Shown here: positions 35,855 to 46,018 of the stretch, in pieces | How the letters are laid out: each line of letters begins with the position of its first letter | Position numbering within the stretch: the first letter of the stretch is position 1 | Source of the DNA: Azoarcus sp. | GTDB lineage: Bacteria; Pseudomonadota; Gammaproteobacteria; Burkholderiales; Rhodocyclaceae | DNA length: 64,000 bases | NCBI GenBank assembly: GCA_020725025.1 | Contig: DYFV01000002.1 | Span: forward strand, 1 to 64,000 | Reading direction: 5' to 3' | Program-made: the position numbers and the translations under genes | Notes under the pieces: generated by a model | Seen by the model: only the letters and a program-made list of their open reading frames with translations | Databases searched by the model: none | What the model was told of the DNA's origin: nothing

Positions 35855-37617
35855 AGGAGGGGCTCGCGCTCTACCGGCGGCTGCTCGCCACCATCGTGCC
35901 GTACCGGCAAGCGGTCCTGTTGTCGGTACTGGCGATGGTTGCCGCCGCCGCCCTGGAGCCGGTGCTTCCGGCGCTGCTCAAGCCCCTGGTGGACGAGAGC
36001 CTGATCGGGCGCGACGAGACCGCCCAGTGGCGGGTGCCGCTCTTCCTGATGCTCGCCTTCCTCGCCAAGGGCGTCGCCGAGTATCTCGCCAGCGTGTCGA
36101 GCCAGTGGGTGGCGCAGAAGGCCATCGCCGACCTGCGCCGGCGCGTCTTCCTCCACCAGCTGCGTCTGCCCGTCTCGGTGCATCAGGCCGAGTCCCAGGG
36201 CCGCATGCTCTCGCGCATCCTGTACGACATCCCCCAGGTGGGAAGCGCCCTGTCGACCGCCTGGATCATCGTGGTGCGGGACAGCCTGGTGATCTTGGGT
36301 CTCAGCGCCTATCTGGCGTGGACCGCGTGGGAGCTCGCGCTCCTGTTGCTCGCCGTCGCGCCGCCGGTAGCGTGGCTCATCCGCAGCGCCAGCCGCAAGC
36401 TGCGCCGCGGCAACCGCGCCCTGCAGGAAACGGCCGCCCACCTGACCGGCGCCGTCGGCGAAAGCCTCGCCGGTGTGCGGGAGATCAAGGTATTCGGCAC
36501 TCACGCCCACGAGGACGGCCGCTTCGCGGCGGTCTCCGAGCGGCTGCGCCGGGAGACGATGCGCACCGTTCGTACCGCCGCCGCCAACGTGCCCCTGATC
36601 CAGTTCCTCGCCGCCGCCGCGGTTTCGCTGGTGATCTGGGTGGCCTCCACGCTTTCCGCCCACGACCGGCTCACGCCCGGCACCTTCGTCGCCTTCGTGG
36701 CCGCCATGGCCATGCTGTTCGAACCCGTCCGCCGCCTGACGAACGTGAACGCCGTCATTCAGAAGGGGCTCGCGGGCGCCCAGAGCATCTTCGCGCTGCT
36801 CGACACGGCGCCTGAGCCCGACGGCGGACCGGCCGACCGCCCGCGGGCACGCGGCGCGCTGCGTTTCGAGGCGGTGCGCTTCCGCTATCCCGGGCAGGCC
36901 GAGCCGGCCCTCGACGCGCTCGATCTCGATATCCCGGCGGGGCAGACCGTGGCCCTGGTGGGCGCCTCCGGCAGCGGCAAGACCACGGCCGTTCAGCTCG
37001 TCGCCCGCTTCTTCGAGCCGGAGTCGGGCCGCATCCTGCTCGACGGCGAGCCGCTCGACGCGATGCCGCTCGCCTGGCTGCGCGCACAGCTCGCCTGGGT
37101 GGGACAGCAGGTGGTGCTCTTCGACGACACCATCGCCGCCAACATCGCCTACGGCCGCCCGGACGCGAGGGAGGCCGAGATCCGGGAAGCCGCCCGCCAA
37201 GCCCACGCCCTGGAGTTCATCGACATGCTGCCCGAGGGCCTCGCCACCCGCATAGGCCCCAACGGTAGCCAGCTCTCGGGCGGCCAGCGCCAGCGCATCG
37301 CCATCGCGCGCGCCTTCCTGAAGGACGCCCCGGTGCTGCTCCTGGACGAGGCGACCTCGGCCTTGGACAACGCTTCCGAGCGCGCGGTCAAGGACGCCCT
37401 GGTCGCACTTCGGCGCGATCGCACCGTGCTGGTGGTCGCCCACCGCCTGTCGACCGTGCGCGATGCCGATCGCATCGTGGTGATGGAGCGCGGCCGGGTC
37501 GTGGAGCAAGGCACCCATGCCGTGTTGGCATCGGCGGGCGGCCGCTACGCACAGCTGCTCGCCAGCGGAGAGGGGCTCCTGCCGGAAGAGCGCGCCCCCC
37601 TGTCGATCCCGTCCTGA
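35851..37617 (+). CDS. MsbA-like lipid/glycolipid ABC exporter (first copy)
   Basis: A 588-residue half-transporter: six membrane helices (about 15-310) followed by an ATPase. Walker A GASGSGKTT (371-379), Q-loop VGQQVVLFDDTIAANIAYG, signature LSGGQRQRIAIARAFL (from 475), Walker B VLLLDEATSALD, H-loop VVAHRLSTV. LPS flippase MsbA is the closest family, but a second, stronger MsbA candidate lies at 59.1-60.9 kb, so this copy may move another lipid-linked product. It starts within the phosphatase stop (ATGA). Confidence 0.85.
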   Translation: MKEGLALYRRLLATIVPYRQAVLLSVLAMVAAAALEPVLPALLKPLVDESLIGRDETAQWRVPLFLMLAFLAKGVAEYLASVSSQWVAQKAIADLRRRVFLHQLRLPVSVHQAESQGRMLSRILYDIPQVGSALSTAWIIVVRDSLVILGLSAYLAWTAWELALLLLAVAPPVAWLIRSASRKLRRGNRALQETAAHLTGAVGESLAGVREIKVFGTHAHEDGRFAAVSERLRRETMRTVRTAAANVPLIQFLAAAAVSLVIWVASTLSAHDRLTPGTFVAFVAAMAMLFEPVRRLTNVNAVIQKGLAGAQSIFALLDTAPEPDGGPADRPRARGALRFEAVRFRYPGQAEPALDALDLDIPAGQTVALVGASGSGKTTAVQLVARFFEPESGRILLDGEPLDAMPLAWLRAQLAWVGQQVVLFDDTIAANIAYGRPDAREAEIREAARQAHALEFIDMLPEGLATRIGPNGSQLSGGQRQRIAIARAFLKDAPVLLLDEATSALDNASERAVKDALVALRRDRTVLVVAHRLSTVRDADRIVVMERGRVVEQGTHAVLASAGGRYAQLLASGEGLLPEERAPLSIPS

Positions 37618-37622
37618 CGGAG

Positions 37623-38285
37623 TCAAGCGGGATCGAAGGAGTAGCCCAGCAGCCGGATATCCGGCTCGAAGCGCCGCGCCACCATCTCCGCCAGCGCGTC
37701 GGTGTAGTAGCTGCGGTAGTCCCTGCTCCGGTCGGTCGCCTTGCGCTTGTGGGGCAGCGCCGGCGGCGGAATGCCGATACGGCGGCAGGCCTCTTCGAAG
37801 TCCTCCCGGAGCCGCTCGTAGCGCCCGATGAAGTCAACCAGCACCTCGCCGTGGAGGCCGATCAGGTAGTCCGACTGCAGCTCGATGCTGGTATCCACGT
37901 GGTACTGATAGGGGCGCTCCGGATCGAGCTTCCAGCGCATGAAGGCATCGAAGCTGTCGACCTGGCCCATGAGGTGGGGGCGCTCGCGGCAGATGTGGTG
38001 GAAGGAGCTCACCTGCAGATCCCAGGGGTTGCGCACGAAGACGAACTTGAAGAGCCGGTCGAACAGCTCCCGCGGCAGCATCTCCTGGGCCGCCACGATC
38101 TTGGAGTGCCGCGGGAACTTGATGCCCAGGCGATGGCCGGAGAGCGACGACAGGCGCGAGCACAGGAACTGCACCGGATACCAGGGATCGCGGTAGCGCA
38201 GCGGCGCGAGGGCGTCGCGCACCGAGGTGCCACCGGTCTTGGCGGTATGGACGAACAGGAAGTTGTGCTTCAGGGACAGGAGCAT
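37623..38285 (-). CDS. sulfotransferase-family protein
   Basis: A 220-residue protein of the carbohydrate-sulfotransferase-like family. The PAPS 5'-phosphosulfate loop is FVHTAKTGGTSVRDAL (residues 11-26) and the 3'-phosphate site is FVFVRNPWDLQVSSF (81-95, with Arg85). It would transfer sulfate from PAPS to an acceptor, probably a sugar. Genes making PAPS (cysD, cysNC) lie 5 kb away. It overlaps the adjacent glycosyltransferase gene by 16 bp, so it is the last gene of that minus-strand operon. A capsule-type or LPS glycan acceptor is inference. Confidence 0.82.
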   Translation of the reverse strand: MLLSLKHNFLFVHTAKTGGTSVRDALAPLRYRDPWYPVQFLCSRLSSLSGHRLGIKFPRHSKIVAAQEMLPRELFDRLFKFVFVRNPWDLQVSSFHHICRERPHLMGQVDSFDAFMRWKLDPERPYQYHVDTSIELQSDYLIGLHGEVLVDFIGRYERLREDFEEACRRIGIPPPALPHKRKATDRSRDYRSYYTDALAEMVARRFEPDIRLLGYSFDPA

Positions 38286-39430
38286 GCTCGCGGGTCCAGG
38301 GTGGTGAGCCGGTTCGGGTCGAAACCGAGCAGGTCGAGGTAGGCGGCGGCCGCCGCATCGCGGGCATAGGCCGCTACGGCCGCGCGCAGGCGGTCGGCGG
38401 GCAGGGGCGCATCGAGGGTCTCAGCCATCGCGCGGGCGAGCGCCGCGTCGTCGCCTACCGGCACCAGCGGCCCCCAGCGCCCGCCGGCGAGGATCTCCCT
38501 CGGCCCGCTGGGGCAGTCGGTGGCGACGCTCGGGACGCCGAGGGCAAGGGCCTCGGTCAGCACGTTGGGCGATCCCTCCCAGGCCGAGCTCAGCACGAAA
38601 AGCCGCGCGCGGGCCATCCAGGCGTAGGGGTTGGGAGTGAAGCCCGGCAACGCGACGTCCCGCGCCACGCCCAGTTCCGCCGCCAGCTGCTCCAGCCGGG
38701 CGCGGGCGCGGCCCTCACCGAGAATCGCCAGCCGCGCCGGACGCTCGGCGCGCAGGCGGGCGAAGGCGCGCACCAGGGTCGGGAAATCCTTCTGTTCGGT
38801 GAGCCGTCCGGCCCCGAGCACGAGCGGCACGGCATCGTCCTCCATCCAGGGATGATCGACCCGCTCGACGGCGAGCGTGGCGAGCCGCGGCGTCACCACC
38901 GGATTGCGCACCACCGACAGGCGGGACGCGGGCAGACCGGTGAGCCGCGCGGTATCGGCCATGACGCCCTCGGAGACGCACACCACGTGATCGACGCCCG
39001 CATAAAAGCGCCGCATCGGCGCCACCCGCGACCAGCGGGCAATGCCGGCTCGCCCCTCCAGCGCCGCCGACAAATTGGTGCCGAGGCGCCCGACGATGCG
39101 GCACGGCACCCCCGCCAGGGCCCGCGCCGCCACCGCCGCGCGAATCGCCCGGTCCTTGGCCGCCAGCAGCGCGGCCGGCCGCTCGCGACGCAGGTGGCGC
39201 GCGAGCGGCAGGGCCGCCAGCGCGCTGTGCCTTACGCCCAGATCGACGAGCCGCACGCCCGCCGGCAGCACATCGAGGTGGGCGCTTTCGGCGCGGATCG
39301 CGATCAGGTCCACGGCCACCCCGCGCCCAGCGAAACCTTCGATCAGGTTCAACACCATGCGCTCCACGCCGCCCTCGCCGGAGAAGGAGGCGAAGACCGC
39401 CAGCCGCCGCTCGACCGGGCCGCTGCTCAC
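38270..39430 (-). CDS. GT4-type glycosyltransferase (tandem copy 3)
   Basis: A 386-residue GT-B glycosyltransferase. N-terminal FSGEGGVERMVLNLIEGFAGRG, central LVLGAGRLTEQKDFPTLVRAFARL, and the donor-binding PNPYAWMARARLFVLSSAWEGSPNVLTEALALGVPSVATDCPSG region with the E-x7-E motif. It starts with GTG at 39430 overlapping the previous gene (GTGA). Very similar in layout to the next two upstream genes. The sugar is unknown. Confidence 0.88.
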   Translation of the reverse strand: MSSGPVERRLAVFASFSGEGGVERMVLNLIEGFAGRGVAVDLIAIRAESAHLDVLPAGVRLVDLGVRHSALAALPLARHLRRERPAALLAAKDRAIRAAVAARALAGVPCRIVGRLGTNLSAALEGRAGIARWSRVAPMRRFYAGVDHVVCVSEGVMADTARLTGLPASRLSVVRNPVVTPRLATLAVERVDHPWMEDDAVPLVLGAGRLTEQKDFPTLVRAFARLRAERPARLAILGEGRARARLEQLAAELGVARDVALPGFTPNPYAWMARARLFVLSSAWEGSPNVLTEALALGVPSVATDCPSGPREILAGGRWGPLVPVGDDAALARAMAETLDAPLPADRLRAAVAAYARDAAAAAYLDLLGFDPNRLTTLDPRACSCP

Positions 39431-40551
39431 CGGAAAGCTCCGAATCCGAGCGCTGCGAGGTAGGCGCGCGCACTCGCGGCGTCGCCGTAGGCCTCGACCG
39501 CGGCCCGCGAGCGCTCGCGCGGCGTCGGCCGGGCGAGCTGCGCGGCGAGCGCCTCGGCGAGCGCGGACACGTCGCCCACCGGCACCAGCGGCCCCACCCG
39601 CCCACCCGCCAGCACTTCCCGGGGTCCGCTCGGGCAATCGCAGGCCACGCTCGGCGTACCCAGGGCAAGCGCCTCGATAAGGACCACGGGCATGCCTTCC
39701 CAGCGCGAGGCGAGCGCGAACACCGCGGCCCGCGCCATGCACGGGTAAGGGTTGGCGATGAATCCCGGCAGGGCCACGTCCCCGGCCACGCCCAACTCGG
39801 CAGCGAGGCGCTCGAGCTCGCTCCGGCGGCGGCCCTCGCCCAGGATCACCAGCCGGCAGGGACGTCCGGCGCGCACCCGCGCGAAGGCACGCAGCAGGGT
39901 GGCGAAGTCCTTGCGCTCGGAGAGCTCGCCCACGCCCAGGATCACCGGTGCGCCGCCGTCGGCGAGCCAGGGATGGGCCGGCGGCTCGGCCGCGAGCCCA
40001 TGGAGGCGCGCGGTCACCACCGGACTGGGCACCACGCGGATGCGTTCGCGCGGCAGGCGCGAGTAGGCAGCGAGATCGTCGGCCGCGCCGGCCGACGGCA
40101 CCAGCACCGCATCCGCGCCGGGGTAAAGCCAGCGCATCGAGGCGGTCTGCAGGATGCGTTCCCAGAGGCCGCGACTCGCCAGATTCACCGAAACGGTCGT
40201 GCCCAGCCGCAGTGCCACCCGGGTGGGCGTGCGCGCGAGCCAGCGCGCCGCGAGCGCCGCCCGGTTCACCCGGTCCTTGTCGGCGAGCAGCGCCGCGGGC
40301 CGCTCGCGCCGCAGGTAGCGCGCGAGCGCCGGCAGCGCGGTGGCCACATGGCGGGCGCCGAGCGGCACGACGCGCGCGCCCTCCGGCACGCCATCGAAGC
40401 GCGGTCCGTGCCCTTCCACGGAAAGCACGTCGACCCGCGCCCCCTCCCGGCACATGGCCGGCACGAGGTTGCGCAGCACCCGGTCCACCCCGCTGTGCCC
40501 TGAGGTCGCGGCGAACACCGCCACGTCGACGCCGCTCCGGGCCGTGCTCAC
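39427..40551 (-). CDS. GT4-type glycosyltransferase (tandem copy 2)
   Basis: A 374-residue GT-B enzyme: TSGHSGVDRVLRNLVPAMCREG, ILGVGELSERKDFATLLRAFARV, VFALASRWEGMPVVLIEALALGTPSVACDCPSGPREVLAGG. Shares an equivalent block (WEG..EALALG..DCPSGPREILAGG) with both neighbours. GTG 40551 overlaps the stop of the upstream copy (GTGA). Donor and acceptor unknown. Confidence 0.88.
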   Translation of the reverse strand: MSTARSGVDVAVFAATSGHSGVDRVLRNLVPAMCREGARVDVLSVEGHGPRFDGVPEGARVVPLGARHVATALPALARYLRRERPAALLADKDRVNRAALAARWLARTPTRVALRLGTTVSVNLASRGLWERILQTASMRWLYPGADAVLVPSAGAADDLAAYSRLPRERIRVVPSPVVTARLHGLAAEPPAHPWLADGGAPVILGVGELSERKDFATLLRAFARVRAGRPCRLVILGEGRRRSELERLAAELGVAGDVALPGFIANPYPCMARAAVFALASRWEGMPVVLIEALALGTPSVACDCPSGPREVLAGGRVGPLVPVGDVSALAEALAAQLARPTPRERSRAAVEAYGDAASARAYLAALGFGAFR

Positions 40552-41657
40552 GTGCCCGCCCGCATCAGCTGGTCGAACAGCGCCCGATAGCGCGCGGCGC
40601 AGGTCTCCACCGTGTACTCGGCGACGGCGGCTCGGCGCAGGCTCGCGTCTCCCGGCCGATCGAGGGCCGCGCTCATGGCGGCGGCGAGCGCAGCGGGCTC
40701 GTCGACCGGCACGAGGGGCGCGATCCTGCCTCCGGCCAGGATCTCCCGCGGTCCGGACGGACAGTCGGTCGCCACGACGGGCGTGCCGAGGGCGAGCGCC
40801 TCGGTGAGCGCGTTGGGCGAGCCCTCCCAGCGGGAGGCGAGCACGAAGAGCGCCGCCCGGGCGAGATAGCGGTAGGGGTTCGGGTCGAAGCCGGGCAACT
40901 GGACCTTTTCGGCTACGCCCAGCTCGGCGGCGAGCCGCTCGAGATCTCCCCGCAGATGGCCCTCGCCAAGGATCAACAGCCGGCACGGCCGTTCCCCCCG
41001 AACCTCGGCGAAGGCCCGCAGGAGCACGTCGAAGCCCTTCTGGCGGCGCAGGCCGCCCAGGGCGAGCACCACGGGCGGCTCGCCGGGGGCGAACCAGGGG
41101 TGGTCGAGCGGCGCTGCGGCATGGGCGGCCAGGCGCGGCATGACCACCGGATTGCGGATGAGATGCATGCGCGCCGCAGGCAGCCCGGCGATGGACGCGA
41201 TGTCCTCCACGACGCCCCTCGAATTGCCCACCACCGCGGCCGCCGCGCCGTAGGTGCCGCGGATCAGCCGGTAGGCGCGCCAGCGGGTCCAGGCTCCGCG
41301 CCGCGCGACCCGCTCCGATACGGTGGTGCCCGGCCGCATCACCAGGGCGAAGCGCACCCCGGACAGGCGGCGCGCGATCAGCGCCGCACGGGCGGCGCGG
41401 TCCTTGCCGCACAACACGAAGTCCGGACGCTCGGTGCGGAGATAGCGGATCATCTCCGGCTGCACGGCCAGGACGCCCGAGCGCCGCGTCTCGATCAGCC
41501 GGACGCCCGGATCCAGCTCCTCGAGGTAGGGGGCGTTGCGGCTGCGGGTCAGGAAGTCCACGGCGACGTCCTGCCCGACCAGCCCGCCGGCGAGGTTCAC
41601 GAGCATGCGCTCGACACCTCCGTCGCCGAAGGAAGGCATGAAGATGGCAAGGCGCAT
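40548..41657 (-). CDS. GT4-type glycosyltransferase (tandem copy 1)
   Basis: A 369-residue GT-B enzyme and the first gene of the minus-strand group: MRLAIFMPSFGDGGVERMLVNLAGGLVGQ, VVLALGGLRRQKGFDVLLRAFAEV, LFVLASRWEGSPNALTEALALGTPVVATDCPSG. ATG 41657 has no convincing ribosome site. It diverges from the ligase-like gene with a 167-bp gap holding no supportable gene. Confidence 0.88.
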   Translation of the reverse strand: MRLAIFMPSFGDGGVERMLVNLAGGLVGQDVAVDFLTRSRNAPYLEELDPGVRLIETRRSGVLAVQPEMIRYLRTERPDFVLCGKDRAARAALIARRLSGVRFALVMRPGTTVSERVARRGAWTRWRAYRLIRGTYGAAAAVVGNSRGVVEDIASIAGLPAARMHLIRNPVVMPRLAAHAAAPLDHPWFAPGEPPVVLALGGLRRQKGFDVLLRAFAEVRGERPCRLLILGEGHLRGDLERLAAELGVAEKVQLPGFDPNPYRYLARAALFVLASRWEGSPNALTEALALGTPVVATDCPSGPREILAGGRIAPLVPVDEPAALAAAMSAALDRPGDASLRRAAVAEYTVETCAARYRALFDQLMRAGT

Positions 41658-41824
41658 CGGGCTGGCGGGCAGTCTGTCCGGAAATCCCGCGAGTCTATGC
41701 GGCGATTGTTACAGCGCCTGGGCGGGACGCGAGGCGCGGATGCACCTGCCCACCTGTCTGCGCCGAGCCATGCTGCCGTCACATTCGATCGCTACGATCC
41801 CACGACGCATTCCGTCCGTTGAAA

Positions 41825-43201
41825 ATGAACGCCCTGACCGCCGCCGTCCCCTTGTTCGCAGACCGCACCCGCACGGTCCTGCCCTGGCTGTTCGCGGCCC
41901 TGCTGGTCGCATTCCTCGCCCTCGGCCCCACCGTGCCCGGCGCCGTGACGCAGATTCCCGCGGCGCTCGCCCTCGCGGGCGCCATCGGCCTCCTGCTCTT
42001 TCCGCGCCCTTCCGGGACCGGCCTGTCGGTCGTCGCCCTGGGGATGCTGCTCTTCGTTCTCGGCGCCGTGCTGTCCCTGCCCGGCAACGACAACTGGGAC
42101 TTCGCCCAGTGGCGGTTCGAGAAGTACTTCCTGGCAGTCCCCTGTCTGGCGATTCTCTTCTTCGCGGTCCGCGCCTCCGTCCCGTCCGAGCGGGCGCTGG
42201 TATGGGGACTGCTGCCCGCGACCCTGACGATGGCGGGCGTCGCCGCCTGGCAGCTGGCCGGTGCGCCGGAGGGAACGCGCGCCGGCCTGGGCGAGGATTT
42301 CAACCCGAACCGTTTCGGTGCTGTGGCCTACTCCTACGCGCTGCTGGCCCTCGTGGCGCTGCGCACCCTGCCCCAGGGCCCGGCGGCACGGCTCGCCCTG
42401 ACGGGGGCTGCGCTCGCGGGCATCGCCGCCGGCCTGGCCTCCGGTTCGCGTGGCGCCCTCCTGGGGCTGATCGCCGCCGTGCCCCTGCTCTGGATCGGTG
42501 GCAGACCCGCGGGCAGGCTCCGACTGCTCGGCACGCTCGCCGCCCTGGCGCTGGGCTGCGCCCTTGGCATCGCAGCCCTCGTTCAGCTCTCCCCGCTGTG
42601 GGCCGCCCAGTTCTCCCGGATTCCCGTCGAGATCGCGCTGTGGTGGTCGCCCTCGCCCCACGGTGCAGCGACCTCCATCGGGATACGCCTGGAGCTCTGG
42701 CGCGGAGCGTTCGAGGTGTGGCAGGCGAGCCCGTTGTTCGGCACCGGCATCGGCGACCTTCAGGACGATATCGCCCTGTTGATCGATTCCGGAGCGCTGC
42801 GCCTCGAGAAATCCTTCGCCCGGCTCCACGGCATGTACTTCGATGCCTTGGGCGGCACCGGGGCGGTCGGGCTGGCCATGCTCGTGACCGGGCTCTTCGT
42901 GCTGCCCTGGCGCTACGCGACCGCCGCGGCGCAGAAGGCGGCAAGCGATCCCTGGGCACGCTTCTGCTCCCTGGCCGTGAAGGCCTGGATCCTCTATTAC
43001 GCCGTGTGCGGGCTCACCAGCTCGTGGGCGTTCAATCGCGGCGGACTACCGTTCTTCGTGCCCCTGATGGTCCTGCTGGCCGGCTGCGCGCGCGCCATCG
43101 TCGGCCCACAAGCGAGCCGCGGCCCGGCCGCACCGGGCGATGCGTGGGCGGCGACGCCTTCGGCGCCCCTGCCGCCCCCCGGCAGCGTCACACCTCCCTG
43201 A
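41825..43201 (+). CDS. O-antigen ligase/polymerase-like membrane protein (WaaL/Wzy type)
   Basis: A 458-residue polytopic protein with about ten to twelve hydrophobic helices. A large periplasmic loop before the last helices contains [35 protein letters not shown] and [22 protein letters not shown], the pattern of WaaL/RfaL and Wzy proteins. It would join O-antigen to lipid A-core or polymerise glycan units. ATG 41825 is preferred over an in-frame TTG at 41819. A Pro/Ala-rich tail ends the protein; it overlaps cysNC (convergent) by 14 bp. Confidence 0.8.
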   Translation: MNALTAAVPLFADRTRTVLPWLFAALLVAFLALGPTVPGAVTQIPAALALAGAIGLLLFPRPSGTGLSVVALGMLLFVLGAVLSLPGNDNWDFAQWRFEKYFLAVPCLAILFFAVRASVPSERALVWGLLPATLTMAGVAAWQLAGAPEGTRAGLGEDFNPNRFGAVAYSYALLALVALRTLPQGPAARLALTGAALAGIAAGLASGSRGALLGLIAAVPLLWIGGRPAGRLRLLGTLAALALGCALGIAALVQLSPLWAAQFSRIPVEIALWWSPSPHGAATSIGIRLELWRGAFEVWQASPLFGTGIGDLQDDIALLIDSGALRLEKSFARLHGMYFDALGGTGAVGLAMLVTGLFVLPWRYATAAAQKAASDPWARFCSLAVKAWILYYAVCGLTSSWAFNRGGLPFFVPLMVLLAGCARAIVGPQASRGPAAPGDAWAATPSAPLPPPGSVTPP

Positions 43202-45119
43202 GCGCCCGCATCCCGGATCGGATCCGCCCGGGCTCGAGAACGAGCGCCAGCACCTGTTCTGCCGCCTCGTCCGCGGAATACCTGGTGGTATCGATGCGAA
43301 GCTCGGCATCCTGGGGGATCTCGTATGGCGAATCGATTCCGGTGAAGTTGCCGATCTCGCCGCGGCGCGCCTTCTTGTAGAGGCCTTTCGCATCGCGCTG
43401 CTCGGCGACTTCGAGCGGGGTGTCCACGAAAACCTCGACGAACTCCCCATCGTCGAACAGCGCTCGCGCCATCTCTCGCTCGGCGCGAAAGGGCGAAATG
43501 AAGGCGGTGACGACGATCAGCCCGGCGTCCACCATCAGCTTCGCGACCTCGGCCACGCGGCGGATGTTCTCCACCCGGTCGGCCGCGGTGAAGCCGAGAT
43601 CCCTGTTAAGCCCGTGGCGCACGTTGTCCCCGTCGAGCAGGTAGGTGTGTCGGCCCATGGCGTGGAGCTTCTTCTCGAGGAGGTTGGCGATGGTCGACTT
43701 GCCGGCGCCCGAGAGGCCGGTGAACCACAGCACGCAGGCCTTCTGCCCCTTCATGGCGCTGCGCGCTTCCTTGTTCACATCGACGTGCTGGACGTGGATG
43801 TTGTGGCTGCGGCGCAGGGCGAAGTGGAGCAGACCCGCGCCCACCGTGTTGTTGGTGAGGCGGTCGATGAGGATGTAGCCGCCGGTGTCCCGGTTCTCGG
43901 TGTACGGATCGAAGGCGACCGGGCGGTCGAGGCTGAGGTTGCACACGCCGATCGCGTTGAGCTCCAGCGTCTTCGCGGCGATGTGCTCGAGCGTGTTCAC
44001 GTTCACCTGGTACTTGATGTGGGTGATCGTGGCGGCGACGGTCCTGGCGCCGATCTTCAGGAGGTAGGAGCGGCCCGGCAGCATCGGGTCGTCGTGCATC
44101 CACACCAGCGTGGTCTCGAACTGGTCGGCGACGCTCGCCGGCGAATCGGCCGTGGAGACCACGTCGCCGCGGGAGATGTCGATCTCGTCCTCGAGGATTA
44201 GGGTGACGGACTGGCCGGCCACCGCCTGCTCGAGGTCGCCGTCGTAGCTCACGATGCGCGCCACGCGGCTTTCCTTGCCCGAAGGCTGCACGCGGATGCG
44301 GTCGCCCGGCTTCACCACGCCGCCGGCGACGGTGCCGGCGAAGCCGCGGAAGTCGAGGTTCGGGCGGTTCACCCACTGTACCGGCAGGCGGAAGGGCCCC
44401 TTCTGCGCGCGCGCCTCGTCGATCTCCACGGTCTCCAGGTAGCCCATCAGCGTGGTGCCGTGGTACCAGGGCATGCGGTCGCTGGGCGCTGTGACGTTGT
44501 CGCCCCTGAAGGCCGACATGGGGATGAAGGTGATGTCCTCGAGCCCGATGTGGGCGGCGAAGGTCTGGTAGTCGTCGACGATCTTGCGGAAGATCTTCTC
44601 GCTGTAGTCCACCAGATCCATCTTGTTCACCGCGACCACGATCTGGCGGATTCTGAGCAGGGACACCAGGTAGCTGTGGCGCCGCGTCTGGGTGAGGATG
44701 CCCTTGCGCGCGTCCACCATGAGGATGGCCACGTCGGCCGTGGAGGCGCCGGTCACCATGTTGCGGGTGTACTGCTCGTGGCCCGGGGTGTCCGCGACGA
44801 TGAACTTGCGCCGGTCGGTGGAGAAGAAGCGGTAGGCGACGTCGATGGTGATGCCCTGTTCGCGCTCGGCGGCGAGGCCATCCACGAGCAGCGCGAAGTC
44901 GAGGCTCTCGCCCTGGGTGCCGTACTTCTTCGAGTCCGCCTCGATGGCGGCGAGCTGGTCCTCGAAGAGCATCTTCGATTCGTAGAGCAGGCGCCCGATG
45001 AGGGTGCTCTTGCCGTCGTCGACGCTGCCGCAGGTGATGAAGCGCAGCAGGCTCTTCTTCTCGTGGGACTTCAGGTACTGCTCGATGTCGGTGGCGATGA
45101 GATCGGAGACGTGGGACAT
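43188..45119 (-). CDS. cysNC: CysNC: sulfate adenylyltransferase large subunit fused to APS kinase
   Basis: A 643-residue fusion. Residues 1-440 are the CysN GTPase: [18 protein letters not shown] (31-48), [42 protein letters not shown]. About 450-643 are CysC: P-loop [20 protein letters not shown] (Gly468 in the loop), [17 protein letters not shown] and the [13 protein letters not shown] helix. With CysD it makes APS and then PAPS. The same CysD/CysNC layout occurs as NodP/NodQ and RaxP/RaxQ in organisms that sulfate signals or glycans. Starts overlapping the cysD stop by 1 bp. Confidence 0.95.
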   Translation of the reverse strand: MSHVSDLIATDIEQYLKSHEKKSLLRFITCGSVDDGKSTLIGRLLYESKMLFEDQLAAIEADSKKYGTQGESLDFALLVDGLAAEREQGITIDVAYRFFSTDRRKFIVADTPGHEQYTRNMVTGASTADVAILMVDARKGILTQTRRHSYLVSLLRIRQIVVAVNKMDLVDYSEKIFRKIVDDYQTFAAHIGLEDITFIPMSAFRGDNVTAPSDRMPWYHGTTLMGYLETVEIDEARAQKGPFRLPVQWVNRPNLDFRGFAGTVAGGVVKPGDRIRVQPSGKESRVARIVSYDGDLEQAVAGQSVTLILEDEIDISRGDVVSTADSPASVADQFETTLVWMHDDPMLPGRSYLLKIGARTVAATITHIKYQVNVNTLEHIAAKTLELNAIGVCNLSLDRPVAFDPYTENRDTGGYILIDRLTNNTVGAGLLHFALRRSHNIHVQHVDVNKEARSAMKGQKACVLWFTGLSGAGKSTIANLLEKKLHAMGRHTYLLDGDNVRHGLNRDLGFTAADRVENIRRVAEVAKLMVDAGLIVVTAFISPFRAEREMARALFDDGEFVEVFVDTPLEVAEQRDAKGLYKKARRGEIGNFTGIDSPYEIPQDAELRIDTTRYSADEAAEQVLALVLEPGRIRSGMRALREV

Positions 45120-46018
45120 CAGAAGTACCCCTCCTGCTTTTTCTTTTCCATGGAGCCGGCGGAGTCGTGGTCTATGACGCGCCCCTGGCGTTCGGACGTC
45201 CTGGTGAGCAGCATCTCCTGGATGATCGCGGGCAGGGTGTCCGCCTCGGACTCCACGGCGCCGGTGAGGGGGTAGCAGCCCAGGGTGCGGAAGCGCACCT
45301 TGCGCATCATGGGCACTTCGCCCGGCTTCAAGGGCATGCGGTCGTCGTCGACCATGATGAGCGTGCCGTCGCGCATCACCACCGGGCGCTCTGCGGCGTA
45401 GTAGAGCGGGACGATGGGGATGTTCTCCAGATGGATGTACTGCCACACGTCGAGCTCGGTCCAGTTCGAGAGCGGGAACACCCGCATCGACTCGCCCTTG
45501 TGCTTGCGGGCGTTGTAGAGCCTCCACAGCTCGGGGCGCTGGTTCTTCGGGTCCCAGCGGTGCCGGGCGGTGCGAAAGGAGAAGATCCGCTCCTTGGCGC
45601 GGGACTTCTCCTCGTCGCGGCGGGCTCCGCCGAAGGCCGCGTCGAAGCCGTGTTTGTCGAGAGCCTGCTTGAGGCCCTCGGTCTTCATGATGTCGGTGTG
45701 GATGGCCGAGCCGTGGGTGAAGGGGTTGATGTCCTTCGCGATCCCGTCCGGGTTGATGTGGACGATGAGATCCATCGCGAGCTCCTTGGCCATCCGCTCG
45801 CGGAAGGCGTACATGTCCCGGAACTTCCAGCGCGTATCCACGTGCAGCAGCGGAAAGGGTGGGGTTGCGGGGTAGAACGCCTTGCGGGCCAGGTGCAGCA
45901 TGACGGCGCTGTCCTTGCCGATGGAGTAGAGCATCACCGGGTTCTCGGCCTCGGCGACGACCTCCCGCATGACGTGGATGCTCTCGGCCTCGAGGCGCTG
46001 GAGGTGGGTCAGAAACAT
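45119..46018 (-). CDS. cysD: sulfate adenylyltransferase small subunit CysD
   Basis: A 299-residue subunit (family about 300) forming ATP sulfurylase with CysN; converts sulfate and ATP to [23 protein letters not shown], the PP-loop [57 protein letters not shown] and the [23 protein letters not shown]-type end are all CysD signatures. ATG 46018 gives the standard start [15 protein letters not shown]. First gene of the cysD-cysNC operon. Confidence 0.95.
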   Translation of the reverse strand: MFLTHLQRLEAESIHVMREVVAEAENPVMLYSIGKDSAVMLHLARKAFYPATPPFPLLHVDTRWKFRDMYAFRERMAKELAMDLIVHINPDGIAKDINPFTHGSAIHTDIMKTEGLKQALDKHGFDAAFGGARRDEEKSRAKERIFSFRTARHRWDPKNQRPELWRLYNARKHKGESMRVFPLSNWTELDVWQYIHLENIPIVPLYYAAERPVVMRDGTLIMVDDDRMPLKPGEVPMMRKVRFRTLGCYPLTGAVESEADTLPAIIQEMLLTRTSERQGRVIDHDSAGSMEKKKQEGYF

